Shown here in pieces: positions 16,407 to 25,036 of a DNA stretch of 64,000 bases (position 1 is the first letter of the stretch; each line of letters starts with the position of its first letter). The notes under the pieces are model-generated. The model did no database searches. It saw only the letters and a program-made list of their open reading frames with translations, and was not told the origin of the DNA. The stretch is from Bradyrhizobiaceae bacterium Ga0074131. GTDB lineage: Bacteria; Pseudomonadota; Alphaproteobacteria; Rhizobiales; Xanthobacteraceae. The translations under genes and the position numbers were made by a program. The stretch spans positions 62,001 to 126,000 of the forward strand of contig LNEC01000022.1 in assembly GCA_001464035.1 (NCBI GenBank), in the 5' to 3' direction.

Positions 16407-17180
16407 ATGGCGCCGCGCGCTGCCGCCAGGAAAACCGGCAGGAATTCCGAATCATCCGACAAGGTCGGCGTGATCTGCCGCGCGCTGCGCCGCGCCATCA
16501 TCGAGCAGGCGCTGGAGCCCGGCGCCAGGCTGCCGGAGGATTCGCTCGGCGAACGGTTCGGCGTCAGCCGCACCATCGCCCGCCATGCGCTGGGTCAACT
16601 CGCCGCCGAAGGCCTGGTCGAACTGCGCCGCAACCGCATCGCCGTGGTGGCGACGCCGAGCTGGCAGGAAGCGCGCGACGCGTTCGACATCCGGATCGAA
16701 CTCGAGCGGCTGGTGGTGCGCCAGCTCGCCGGAAAATTGACCAAGGCGCAGGTCGCCGATCTCAATGCCCATGTCGACGCCGAGGATCGTTCGCGCGATG
16801 GCAGCGATGCCGTCTCCATCCGTCTCGCCACCGAATTCCACATCCTGCTCGCCAGCATGACCAACAGCCCGATCCTGCTGCGCTATGTCAGCGAGGTGGC
16901 CTACCGCTGCTGCCTGACGCTGTCGCTCTACAGCCGCCCGCATTCGTCGGAATGCGGCATCACCGAGCATCGCGCCATCATCGCCGCTTTGGTGCAGGGC
17001 GACGAGGCCAGGGTGATGGGGCTGATGCACAGCCATCTCGATTCGGTGGCGACCCGCGCGCTGGTAGCGCCAACGCCGCGGCGCGGCCGCGATCTCTTGG
17101 ATATCCTGGCGCCCTATGCCGAGGAAGACGGCAGCGAGCGGGTGGTGAAGATGGCAAAGGTGGCGCGGGGGCGGGCGTGA
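16407..17180 (+). CDS. GntR-family transcriptional regulator (FCD domain)
   Basis: Encodes 257 aa. The N-terminal winged helix (about residues 25-90) includes LGERFGVSRTIARHALGQLAAEGLVELRR, and the C-terminal all-helical FCD ligand/metal domain begins at DAFDIRIELERLVVRQL, with later His/Asp residues (ATEFHILLASM, HRAIIAAL) suited to bind a metal. FadR/VanR-type regulators are usually ligand-released repressors of an adjacent catabolic operon. It is divergent from the ABC transporter operon, with two GTGCATGCAA sites between or at their starts and a third at the next divergent promoter, which suggests all these genes form its regulon. Confidence 0.92.
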   Translation: MAPRAAARKTGRNSESSDKVGVICRALRRAIIEQALEPGARLPEDSLGERFGVSRTIARHALGQLAAEGLVELRRNRIAVVATPSWQEARDAFDIRIELERLVVRQLAGKLTKAQVADLNAHVDAEDRSRDGSDAVSIRLATEFHILLASMTNSPILLRYVSEVAYRCCLTLSLYSRPHSSECGITEHRAIIAALVQGDEARVMGLMHSHLDSVATRALVAPTPRRGRDLLDILAPYAEEDGSERVVKMAKVARGRA

Positions 17181-17202
17181 TTACCGGACGGCGGTGAAAC
17201 CG

Positions 17203-17290
17203 CCGTCATTGCGAGCGCAGCGAAGCAATCCATCGTGCAACAAGGAAGCAAGCTGGATTGCTTCGTCGCAAGCGCTCCTCGCAATGACGA
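17203..17290. repeat. Palindromic intergenic repeat (family 1), intact copy
   Basis: CGTCATTGCGAGCGCAGCGA on the left is mirrored by CGCAAGCGCTCCTCGCAATG on the right around a 40-bp centre containing AAGCAATCCATC and GGATTGCTTCG. It lies between the convergent ends of the GntR and NTF2-like genes. This REP-like element recurs at 21112, 39294 and 47366. Confidence 0.75.
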
Positions 17291-17301
17291 AAGAGAAACG
17301 A

Positions 17302-17721
17302 CTACGCCTCGATCCCGCGATTCACCAATATCCGCTCGGCGCTGTCGTTCCACACATCCATCTTGACGATGAAGCCGTCCTGCACCACGAAGCGGTCGAC
17401 ATAGCGGTTGCCCTCGAACGGGGTGCCGTCGATCCATTCGCCGTACAGCGTGCCGATCGAGTAGACCACGGTCTCGGCCGCGCCCGCACAGACGTCGAAG
17501 CGGTCCATCTTCTTCTTCACCCAGCGATAGCGCGCCGCATTGAACCCGGTCGGCCCGCGCGGGTGATCGAAGGTGCGCCCGCCGGTGAAGGTGATGACGG
17601 TGCCGGGCTTCATATAGGCCGCCGCGGCGTCGGGATCGGGGATCATCGACGCCGTCAGATAGGCCTCGACGATTTCGGCATCGCTCAGCTTGCTCAATTC
17701 GGTTTTGGCGGCAACGGACAT
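17302..17721 (-). CDS. NTF2-like (SnoaL/DUF4440 type) small protein
   Basis: Encodes 139 aa from the ATG at 17721, which has AGGAG 8 bp upstream. The cone-shaped NTF2 fold is suggested by LSDAEIVEAYLTASMIPDPDAAAAYM, then GGRTFDHPRGPTGFNAARYRWVKKK and a final WNDSAERILVNRG. Such proteins are enzymes (ketosteroid-isomerase-like, dehydratases) or binding proteins for small hydrophobic ligands. It is divergent from the second amidohydrolase, sharing a promoter region that carries GTGCATGCAA, so it likely works in the same pathway. No catalytic assignment is possible. Confidence 0.8.
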   Translation of the reverse strand: MSVAAKTELSKLSDAEIVEAYLTASMIPDPDAAAAYMKPGTVITFTGGRTFDHPRGPTGFNAARYRWVKKKMDRFDVCAGAAETVVYSIGTLYGEWIDGTPFEGNRYVDRFVVQDGFIVKMDVWNDSAERILVNRGIEA

Positions 17722-17766
17722 CGATGGTTTCTCCTGATGACAGAATACTACAATCCGGCATTCAAA

Positions 17767-17776
17767 TTGCATGCAC
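17767..17776. promoter_or_regulatory. Operator candidate GTGCATGCAA, copy 3 (reverse)
   Basis: Reads TTGCATGCAC on the + strand, flanked by AAA and ATAATTTG. It is placed between the divergent NTF2-like gene (start 17721) and amidohydrolase (start 17858), 46 and 81 bp from their start codons. Confidence 0.55.
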
Positions 17777-17857
17777 ATAATTTGAACAATCCGTGCCCCG
17801 GCCTGCACACCATTGGGAGCTGCCCTTGCCCCGCGCCTTCGTCAGTTTGCCCGCCCG

Positions 17858-19099
17858 ATGACCGCGCAAACCGCCTTCGACCTGATCTTCCGCCGCGCGG
17901 TGACGCCGGCCTTCGCCACACCGGTCGATATCGGCGTCTGCGCCGGCCGGATCGCCGCGATCGCGCCGCGGCTGGAATCGGAAGCCCGCGAAATCCACCT
18001 CGATGGCAAACTGGTGCTGCCGGGCTTCGTCGACAGCCATATCCACCTCGACAAGGCCTGCCTGCTCGGCCGCTGCGGCCACCACCACGGCAGCGTGGCC
18101 GAGGCCATCCAGGCGGTCGCCGCGATGAAGCGCGATTTCACCGTCGAGGATGTCTATCAACGCGGCGCCCGCGTGCTGGAGCGCGCGATTGTGGCCGGCA
18201 CCACGCGGATGCGCACCCATGTCGAGATCGATCCGCGCATCGGCCTGCGCGGTTTCGAGGCCATCAAGGCGCTGAAGCGCGATTACGCCTGGGCGATCGA
18301 TCTCTCCGTCTGCGTGTTTCCGCAGGAAGGCCTGACCAACGATCCCGGCGCCGAAGATCTGCTGGTCGCGGCCTTGCGCGACGGCGGCGAGGTGATCGGC
18401 GGCTGCCCCTATATGGACACCGACCCGATGGCGCATCTGGAAAAACTGTTCGATCTCGCGCAGGCGTTCGACGTCGATGTCGACCTGCATCTCGATTTCG
18501 ACCTCGATCCCTCCTGGTGGCATCTCGACGAGGTCTGCCGGCAGGCCGAGCGCCGCAATTATCAGGGCCGCGTCGCCATCGGGCACGCGACCAAACTGTC
18601 GGCGCTGCCGCCGGCCGAATTCGCCGCCGCCGCGGCAAAATTATCGCGCGCCGGCGTCGCCGTCACGGTGCTGCCCGCCACCGACCTCTATCTGATGGGC
18701 CGCGACGCCACCCACCATGTGCCGCGCGGCCTCACCCTGGCGCACAGGCTGGTCGAGCGAGGCGTCGTATGCTCGGTCGCGACCAACAACGTGCAAAATC
18801 CGTTCACGCCATTCGGCGACGCCTCCTTGCTGCGGATGGCAAACTTCTATGCCAACGTCGCGCAGGCCAGCATCGGCGAATTCGACGCTTGCCTCGATCT
18901 GGTAACGAAATTGCCCGCGCGCCTGATGAATTTGAAGGACTACGGCATTGAGCCCGGAAATCCCGCCGACGTCATCGTGCTCGACACCGCCAGCGGTCGC
19001 GGCGCGATCGCCGAACTGCCGGATGTGCTGATGGGGTTCAAGAACGGACGGCAGGTGTTCGAGCGGCAGAAGGCGGTGCTGATGCGGCCGTTGCACTAG
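17858..19099 (+). CDS. Cytosine-deaminase-like amidohydrolase
   Basis: Encodes 413 aa. The first metal motif is DSHIHLDKACLLGR, characteristic of CodA-type cytosine/isoguanine deaminases and related enzymes. MRTHVEIDPRIGLRG, then DVDLHLDFDLDPS with IGHATKL give the other ligands. VATNNVQNPFTPFGDASL matches the catalytic-Asp loop of CodA (there D/N variants occur). It differs from the first amidohydrolase (11854) and is not its duplicate. Deaminates or hydrolyses a ring nitrogen compound; substrate unknown. Divergent from the NTF2-like gene. Confidence 0.9.
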   Translation: MTAQTAFDLIFRRAVTPAFATPVDIGVCAGRIAAIAPRLESEAREIHLDGKLVLPGFVDSHIHLDKACLLGRCGHHHGSVAEAIQAVAAMKRDFTVEDVYQRGARVLERAIVAGTTRMRTHVEIDPRIGLRGFEAIKALKRDYAWAIDLSVCVFPQEGLTNDPGAEDLLVAALRDGGEVIGGCPYMDTDPMAHLEKLFDLAQAFDVDVDLHLDFDLDPSWWHLDEVCRQAERRNYQGRVAIGHATKLSALPPAEFAAAAAKLSRAGVAVTVLPATDLYLMGRDATHHVPRGLTLAHRLVERGVVCSVATNNVQNPFTPFGDASLLRMANFYANVAQASIGEFDACLDLVTKLPARLMNLKDYGIEPGNPADVIVLDTASGRGAIAELPDVLMGFKNGRQVFERQKAVLMRPLH

Positions 19100-19216
19100 G
19101 CGCATCTCGCGGATCACGTCGTCGTCCTCGTCGAGCGCGAGGCCGTCGATGCCGACTGCGATGGCGGAGCCGCAACGGTGCGCGGCGGCCATGGGGACTA
19201 GGCCGGAATGCAGGTG
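19100..19216 (-). pseudogene. Fragment of the amidohydrolase at 11854
   Basis: About 116 bp nearly identical to 12286-12401 inside the first amidohydrolase. On the minus strand it still reads HLHSG, then MAAAHRCGSAIAVGIDGLA and LDEDDDVIREMRL, matching the catalytic-Asp region of the intact gene with only a few substitutions. There is no start, no flanking homology and no rest of the gene. It begins directly after the stop of the second amidohydrolase. It is a relic of a duplication or recombination event. Confidence 0.85.
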
Positions 19217-19519
19217 CGCGCTTTATCGCGTCAGTAGTTTCATGGTTCGAGACACGCGGCTTGCCCGCTCGTCACCATGACGACTTTGCCTCAGGGGATG
19301 AAGTCGGGTCAGGGCCAGCGCGATGGAGAATTTTCTTCTCCTACCCTACGACGCGGTGCAGAAAAAGTGCTGCGATCCGAGGTGCTTACTATCTATGCAT
19401 GGGGTTGTTTTCGACATTTTTGGTCCGGGCTTGCCGTGCACACCCTCGAAGGGACCCATTCAGGGTCCGGGACAGGCAGCTACGGGGCAGACATTGAAGC
19501 GACTTCCAAACGAAAACAG
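19217..19519. other. Gene-free spacer with repeat fragments
   Basis: Contains CATGGTTCGAGACACGCGGC at 19240, a fragment of repeat family 2, and the 17-bp dispersed repeat at 19397. Short open frames here have no ribosome sites and no recognisable product. Otherwise nothing is seen. Confidence 0.6.
19397..19413 (+). repeat. Dispersed 17-bp repeat, copy 1
   Basis: GCATGGGGTTGTTTTCG, followed by ACATTTTTGGTCCGG. The same 17-mer occurs at 56857 and 62900, each time followed by a T-rich stretch, always in the same strand and outside confidently called genes. Confidence 0.8.
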
Positions 19520-19542
19520 CCGGGTCTTTCGACCCGGCCGCT
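19520..19542 (-). terminator. Rho-independent terminator of rpmB
   Basis: On the minus strand GCCGGGTC, loop GAAA, GACCCGGC, then TGTTTTCGTTT. It lies about 45 bp beyond the rpmB stop codon and reads in the rpmB direction. Confidence 0.8.
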
Positions 19543-19585
19543 CCAAATTCCAGTTCGCTAAACCAGGCTTCCGCCTTGCGCCCGC

Positions 19586-19897
19586 TCAGCTCGCCGCCGC
19601 TTCCGGCGCCGCCGTGCCCGCGATCTTCTTCTCGATCGCCTTCTTCAACAGCAGCGCCTTCTGCGACAGCTCAGGGCCCTTGGCCTTGATCAGGAAGGCG
19701 TCGAAGCCGCCGCGGTGGTCGACCGACTTGATGGCGTTGGTGGAGACGCGCAGGCGCACGTTGCGGCCGAGCGCGTCCGAGATGAAGGTGACGGTGCACA
19801 GGTTCGGCAGGAACCGGCGCTTGGTCTTGATGTTGGAGTGGCTCACCTTGTGGCCCACCATGGGGCCCTTGGCCGTCAGTTCGCAGCGCCGCGCCAT
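19586..19897 (-). CDS. rpmB: 50S ribosomal protein L28
   Basis: Encodes 103 aa. The start MARRCELTAKGPMVGHKVSHSN followed by KTKRRFLPNL is diagnostic of L28. The alphaproteobacterial C-terminal extension ends in Ala-rich sequence. It is a structural component of the large ribosomal subunit. It is a single-gene unit with its own good promoter at 19992-20020 and a hairpin terminator downstream. Confidence 0.98.
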   Translation of the reverse strand: MARRCELTAKGPMVGHKVSHSNIKTKRRFLPNLCTVTFISDALGRNVRLRVSTNAIKSVDHRGGFDAFLIKAKGPELSQKALLLKKAIEKKIAGTAAPEAAAS

Positions 19898-19991
19898 CTT
19901 GCAAAATCCTCTTCCATCCCCGACCCATCTCGCTGCCCGATGAGGGCGCGGCGCGGGGGTTCAAATTCACGTCCATTTCAGGAACCGCGGA

Positions 19992-20020
19992 CCTATAGGG
20001 GCAGCCGCGCGGGGCGTCAA
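19992..20020 (-). promoter_or_regulatory. Sigma-70-type promoter of rpmB
   Basis: On the minus strand TTGACG (20020-20015), a 17-bp spacer, and TATAGG (19997-19992). It matches housekeeping promoters at 9 of 12 positions or better and stands about 95 bp upstream of the rpmB start codon. Confidence 0.75.
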
Positions 20021-20210
20021 GGTTTTGCCGGCGCAAAGATCGCCCCGACCGGGTGGAAAGGCTTGTTCCAGAAAGCGTTCGGGCGGTTTCGCCATCATAT
20101 AAACGGCGTATTCGCCGCCGAAATCAGGGTTCCTGGTGCAGACGCATTGTCCGCCGGATATTCTGGCCTAAATGGTACATCCTACGCGCCGACTTGAGGA
20201 CTGCCCTTCC

Positions 20211-21104
20211 GTGACCACCCCCCGCATGATTTCGCCCCGGCTGCCCGGATTCCCGCTGCGGGCGCCGGTTGGAGCCGGCAGGTCTTTTGGCTTGTCGCTG
20301 GTTCTGGGCGCCGTCCTGTTGTCCGGCGCGCCGGATGCGAGCTTCGCGCAGGGGCGGCTGGATGCCCGCTATGAGGCGACGCTGGCAGGGATTCCCGTCG
20401 GCAAGGGCGCCTGGAACATCGAAATCGCGGACGATGCGTTTTCCGCCTCCGCCTCCGGCGGCACCTCGGGGCTGCTGAAGGCGTTTTCCGGCGGCTCCGG
20501 CACCGGCGCGGCGCAGGGCCGCGTGGTGGCCGGCGCGCTGGTGGCGACCAATTATTCCGCCACCACCCTGACGGCGAAAAAGACCGAGGCCATCCGCATG
20601 GTGCTGACCAGCGGCACTATCAAGGAATTCGCGATCGAGCCGGAACCGCCGGTCGATCCCGACCGGCTGCCGGTCACCGACGCCCATCGCCGCGGCGTGT
20701 TTGATCCGATGACGGGATCGATGCTGCGGGTGCCCGGCACGGCCGATCCGCTGTCGCCGGAGGCCTGCCGGGTCAGCGCCGGGATCTTCGACGGCCGCAT
20801 GCGCTACGACCTGAAACTCGACTTCAAGCGCATGGAAACCGTGAAGGCGGAGAAGGGCTATCATGGCCCGGTCGTGGTGTGCGCGGCGTATTTCACCCCG
20901 ATCGCCGGCTACATCCCGGACCGCCCTGCCATCAAATACCTCGCCGCCCAGCGCAATATCGAGATCGCGTTCGCGCCGGTGGCGGGAACCCGCATCCTGG
21001 TGCCGTTCTGGATGAAGATTCCGACCCCGCTCGGCCCCGCCATGCTGGAGGCCACCCAGTTCATCACCCAGGCGACGCCGCCGCGGGTGGCGAAGACGCA
21101 GTGA
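20211..21104 (+). CDS. DUF3108 domain exported protein
   Basis: Encodes about 297 aa from a GTG at 20211 with GAGGA 10 bp upstream; an ATG at 20172 has no ribosome site. A hydrophobic signal segment (SFGLSLVLGAVLLSGA) ends at ASFAQ, so it is periplasmic or outer-membrane associated. DARYEATLAGIPVGKGAWNIEI begins the DUF3108 domain, a beta-rich fold related to lipoprotein-localisation or polysaccharide-linked proteins. The Cys pair in EACRVS and VVVCAAYF may form a disulfide. The function is unknown. It is divergent from rpmB. Confidence 0.82.
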   Translation: MTTPRMISPRLPGFPLRAPVGAGRSFGLSLVLGAVLLSGAPDASFAQGRLDARYEATLAGIPVGKGAWNIEIADDAFSASASGGTSGLLKAFSGGSGTGAAQGRVVAGALVATNYSATTLTAKKTEAIRMVLTSGTIKEFAIEPEPPVDPDRLPVTDAHRRGVFDPMTGSMLRVPGTADPLSPEACRVSAGIFDGRMRYDLKLDFKRMETVKAEKGYHGPVVVCAAYFTPIAGYIPDRPAIKYLAAQRNIEIAFAPVAGTRILVPFWMKIPTPLGPAMLEATQFITQATPPRVAKTQ

Positions 21105-21486
21105 GCAAAGCCGTCATTGCGAGTGCAGCGAAGCAATCCACCTTTCTTTGTGCTGCGGCATGGATTGCTTCGCTGCGCTCGCAATGACGGCTGAGGCAGT
21201 CGGAATCCCCATTGACTCTTGCTCGCTTCTGATTCGACTCCGTGTTCTCCGGCGCTTTAAGGATTCGACCGCCATTCCCGCGCGGGTCGCGCCACGCCAA
21301 ACTTGATCTAGTGCCGCGATGAGGTCACAACCCGAGATGTTGCGGTGAACGTATCGGCATCTGGTGCGAGTCAGCGATTCGGGCGCGATTCGTTCCGGAC
21401 TCGTTCCAAAACCTAAGTCCTGACCTCCAGACGTCGCATTGTGATACAGCTCTCCAACGCCGGGCGACGCAGAAACTCAATAAAAC
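21105..21486. other. Spacer before the helicase, with a family-1 palindromic repeat
   Basis: Positions 21112-21190 are an intact copy of the repeat seen at 17203: CCGTCATTGCGAGTGCAGCG on the left and CTGCGCTCGCAATGACGGCT on the right, facing each other around AAGCAATCCACC. The remaining 296 bp up to the helicase start shows no gene and no strong promoter. Confidence 0.65.
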
Positions 21487-24400
21487 ATGGCCTTTTCGAC
21501 ATTCTCGTCCTCCTCGGCGCATGATCGCGCTCCCGGCGCCGGCGTCACCGCGGTGCTCGGGCCGACCAACACCGGCAAGACCCATCTGGCGATCGAGCGG
21601 ATGGTCGCGCATTCCTCCGGGGTGATCGGCCTGCCGCTGCGCCTTTTGGCGCGCGAGGTCTACAACAAGATCGTCGACCGGGTCGGCGTCGATAACGTCG
21701 CGCTGATCACGGGCGAAGAGAAGATCAAGCCGCCCAAGGCGCGCTACTGGGTTTCCACCGTGGAGGCGATGCCGCGGGATCTCGACGTCTCGTTTCTCGC
21801 GGTCGATGAAATCCAGATTGCCGCCGATCTGGAGCGCGGCCATGTCTTCACCGATCGCATTCTGCACCGGCGCGGCCGCGACGAGACGCTGTTGCTCGGC
21901 GCCGCCACGATGCGCCCGATCATCGAGCGGCTTCTGCCCGGCGCTTCCATCGTCACCCGGCCGCGGCTGTCGCAGCTGGAATTTTCCGGCGACCGCAAGC
22001 TGACCCGGCAGCCGCGGCGCACCGCGATCGTCGCGTTCTCCGCCGACGAAGTCTACGCCATCGCCGAGCTGATCAAGCGCCAGCACGGCGGCGCCGCGGT
22101 GGTGCTGGGCTCGCTCTCGCCCCGCACGAGGAATGCGCAGGTGGCGATGTTCCAGTCCGGCGACGTCGATTATCTGGTCGCGACCGACGCCGTCGGGATG
22201 GGGCTCAACCTCGACGTCGACCACGTCGCCTTCGCCTCCGACCGCAAATATGACGGCTATCAGTTCCGCCGGCTCAACCCGTCGGAATTCGCGCAGATCG
22301 CCGGGCGCGCCGGGCGCGCCACCCGCGACGGCACCTTCGGCACCACCGGCCGCTGTGCGCCGTTCGAGCCGGAACTGGTCAATGCGCTGCAGAATCACTC
22401 GTTCGAGAGTGTAAAAGTGCTGCAATGGCGCAATTCGAAGCTGGATTTTGCTTCGCTCGGGGCACTGCAGGTGTCGCTGGCGCTGTCGCCGACCCATGAT
22501 GCGCTGACCCGGGCGCCGATCGCGGAAGATCTGCGGGTGCTGGATCACGCCGCGCGCGACGCCGATGTGCGGGACATGGCGCACGGTGCCGCCGCCGTCG
22601 AGCGGCTGTGGGACGCCTGCCAGATTCCGGATTACCGCAAGATCGCGCCGGCAGCCCATGCGGAACTGGTGACGACCCTGTTCGGCTTCCTGATGAAGAA
22701 GGGCCGGATCCCGGACGCCTGGTTCGCCGCCCAGGTCGAGCAGGCCGACCGCATTACCGGCGATATCGACACATTATCGGGCCGGATCGCGCAGATCCGG
22801 ACCTGGACCTTCGTGGCCAATCGTCCCGATTGGTTGGCCGATCCCGAGCACTGGCAGGGAATCGCCCGCGAAGTCGAAAATAAACTGTCCGATGCCCTGC
22901 ATGAACGGCTCACGGAACGTTTCGTTGATCGCCGTACCAGTGTATTGATGCGCCGCCTGCGGGAGAACAGCGTTTTGAATACTGAAATCGGCAAGACCGG
23001 CGAAGTGATCGTAGAAGGCCATGTGATCGGCCGGCTCGACGGATTTACCTTCGCGCCCGACGCTGCGGAAGCAGGCTCCGACGCCAAGGCCTTGCAGGCC
23101 ACCGCCCTCAAGGCGCTGGCCGGCGAGATCGACGCGCGCGCCGAGAAGCTCGCCGCCGCGCCGGACGAGCAATTCGTGCTGACCTCCGATGGCACGATCC
23201 GCTGGACCGGCGACGCGGTCGCGCGGCTGGTCGCGGCCGACGACGCGCTGCATCCGCGGTTGCGCATCATTTCCGACGAGCGCCTCGCCGGCGCGCCGCG
23301 CGAGGCGGTGCAGACCCGGCTCGATCTGTGGCTGAAGACGCATATCGAAAAACTGCTGGGGCCGCTGTTCGACCTGCACAAGGCCGAGGACATCACCGGC
23401 ATCGCGCGCGGCATCGCGTTTCAGCTGATCGAGGCGCTCGGCGTGCTGGAGCGGCAGAAGATCGCCGCCGAGATGAAGGATCTCGACCAGCCGTCGCGCG
23501 CGACGTTGCGCAAATACGGCGTGCGGTTCGGCGCCTACCACATCTACATTCCGGCGCTGCTGAAGCCCGCGGCGCGCGCGCTGGCCTCGCTGCTGTGGGC
23601 CGAGAAGCAGAGCAATGTCGACATGTCGGCGCTGTCGGGCGCGCAGCATCTCGCAGGATCGGGCCGCACTTCGTTCCCGGTCGACAAGTCGCTCGACCGC
23701 GACGCCTATCGCGTGCTCGGCTACCGGCAGTGCGGCGAACGCGCGGTGCGGGTCGATATTCTGGAGCGTCTCGCCGATCTGATTCGCCCGGCTCTGTCCT
23801 GGCGCGAAGCTTCGCCGGGCGCCAAGCCGGCCGGCGCGTTCGATGGCCGCGGTTTTGTGGTGACGCAGGCGATGACCTCGCTGACCGGATCGGCCGGCGA
23901 GGATTTTGCCTCGATCCTGCGCGCACTCGGCTATCGCATGGAGAAGAAAGCGCCGCTGCCGCCGAAGCCGCTGGTGGAAGCGCCTGCTGCGGAAACTCCG
24001 GCGGCGGACGCCGCGCCGGAAGCAAGTTCCGAAGCAGCGGGGGAGGGCGCGGCTGCTGTCAGCGCCGACGCGGTCGCCGCAGAGCCCGCTGTTGCAGAGG
24101 ACAGCACCGGTACCGCTCCGGCCGGGAGCGATGCCGCACCAGTCGAACAGGCCGAATCGGCACAGTCGGCAACGCTGCTGCCCGATGTCGCTTTCTCGCC
24201 GGCGTCCGAAGTGGCACCGTCTGACAGCGTCGAAGCTGCGCAGGCCGAACCAGTGGCTGTGGTGGAAGCTGCCGAAGCCCCGGTGGCGGAAGCACCACAG
24301 CAACAGGTCGCCGCTGGAAGCGCGACGGAGACGGCTGCCGCCGGTGACGCCGCAACGGCGGAGCCGGCCGCAGCCACGCCCGACGTCGCCGCAGCGCCTG

Positions 24401-25014
24401 AAATGGTCGAGGTCTGGCGGCCCGGTGGCCGCGCGGAAGAGCGCCGGCCACGGCATGATCGCAACCGTCAGCGACATCACGACCGTCCGGCGCAAGCCGG
24501 CGAACCCGCGGCTGCCATGCCGGGTGAAGCCGGCGACGCCGCCAAGGGCGAGCGGCATCGTCGCGGGCGGCGCGACCGCAATCAGGATTTCCGCAGGCCG
24601 CGCGCCGATGCGCCGCCGGCCGAGGGCGCGACGGCGACCGTCGCCGCCGATGGCGCGCCTGCGGGCCCGTCGAGCGAGCACCGGGGCGACCGGCCGCCGC
24701 GCGAGCGTTTTGCAGGCAAGGCCAGGGAAACCGACAGGTCGCAAGATAAACTTCAGGGCAAGCCGCAGGACAAAGACAAACCGCAGGGCAAGTTCGGCGG
24801 CGGGCGCGACAAGGGCGGGCGTGACCGCGACAAGGGCGGACGCGACAAGGGTGGCTTCGGCGGCAAGGGCGGTCGCGACAGCGGGCCGTCGCACCGGCAA
24901 TGGGCGACCAGCGCGGCGCCGCGCGAGCGCGACCGTCCGGTCGATCCAAATTCGCCGTTTGCGAAACTGGCGGCGCTCAAGGACCAACTTTCCGCCGGTC
25001 GCAAGGATAGCTGA
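21487..25014 (+). CDS. Suv3-like superfamily 2 RNA helicase with long disordered tail
   Basis: Encodes 1175 aa. The N-terminal half is a Suv3/Ski2-like DExH helicase: P-loop GPTNTGKTHLA (residues 25-35), DEIQ box AVDEIQIAADLERGHVF (about 104-120), and helicase C motif SEFAQIAGRAGRATRDGTFG. A central helical domain follows (about 340-830). From about residue 835 the protein is low complexity: first an Ala/Glu/Pro-rich acidic stretch of about 140 residues, then a basic Arg/Gly/Asp/Lys tail with repeats of DKGGRD. Mitochondrial Suv3 unwinds RNA for degradation; a similar role in the bacterial cytosol is inferred. The S4 protein gene follows 22 bp downstream, consistent with an RNA-related operon. 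Confidence 0.9.
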   Translation: MAFSTFSSSSAHDRAPGAGVTAVLGPTNTGKTHLAIERMVAHSSGVIGLPLRLLAREVYNKIVDRVGVDNVALITGEEKIKPPKARYWVSTVEAMPRDLDVSFLAVDEIQIAADLERGHVFTDRILHRRGRDETLLLGAATMRPIIERLLPGASIVTRPRLSQLEFSGDRKLTRQPRRTAIVAFSADEVYAIAELIKRQHGGAAVVLGSLSPRTRNAQVAMFQSGDVDYLVATDAVGMGLNLDVDHVAFASDRKYDGYQFRRLNPSEFAQIAGRAGRATRDGTFGTTGRCAPFEPELVNALQNHSFESVKVLQWRNSKLDFASLGALQVSLALSPTHDALTRAPIAEDLRVLDHAARDADVRDMAHGAAAVERLWDACQIPDYRKIAPAAHAELVTTLFGFLMKKGRIPDAWFAAQVEQADRITGDIDTLSGRIAQIRTWTFVANRPDWLADPEHWQGIAREVENKLSDALHERLTERFVDRRTSVLMRRLRENSVLNTEIGKTGEVIVEGHVIGRLDGFTFAPDAAEAGSDAKALQATALKALAGEIDARAEKLAAAPDEQFVLTSDGTIRWTGDAVARLVAADDALHPRLRIISDERLAGAPREAVQTRLDLWLKTHIEKLLGPLFDLHKAEDITGIARGIAFQLIEALGVLERQKIAAEMKDLDQPSRATLRKYGVRFGAYHIYIPALLKPAARALASLLWAEKQSNVDMSALSGAQHLAGSGRTSFPVDKSLDRDAYRVLGYRQCGERAVRVDILERLADLIRPALSWREASPGAKPAGAFDGRGFVVTQAMTSLTGSAGEDFASILRALGYRMEKKAPLPPKPLVEAPAAETPAADAAPEASSEAAGEGAAAVSADAVAAEPAVAEDSTGTAPAGSDAAPVEQAESAQSATLLPDVAFSPASEVAPSDSVEAAQAEPVAVVEAAEAPVAEAPQQQVAAGSATETAAAGDAATAEPAAATPDVAAAPEMVEVWRPGGRAEERRPRHDRNRQRHHDRPAQAGEPAAAMPGEAGDAAKGERHRRGRRDRNQDFRRPRADAPPAEGATATVAADGAPAGPSSEHRGDRPPRERFAGKARETDRSQDKLQGKPQDKDKPQGKFGGGRDKGGRDRDKGGRDKGGFGGKGGRDSGPSHRQWATSAAPRERDRPVDPNSPFAKLAALKDQLSAGRKDS

Positions 25015-25036
25015 TCCCTTTCCGAAGTGGTGTTGC

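Noticed and set aside
19261..19561. Short open frames in the spacer after the second amidohydrolase
   Set aside because: Made of repeat fragments; they overlap in several frames and lack start signals.
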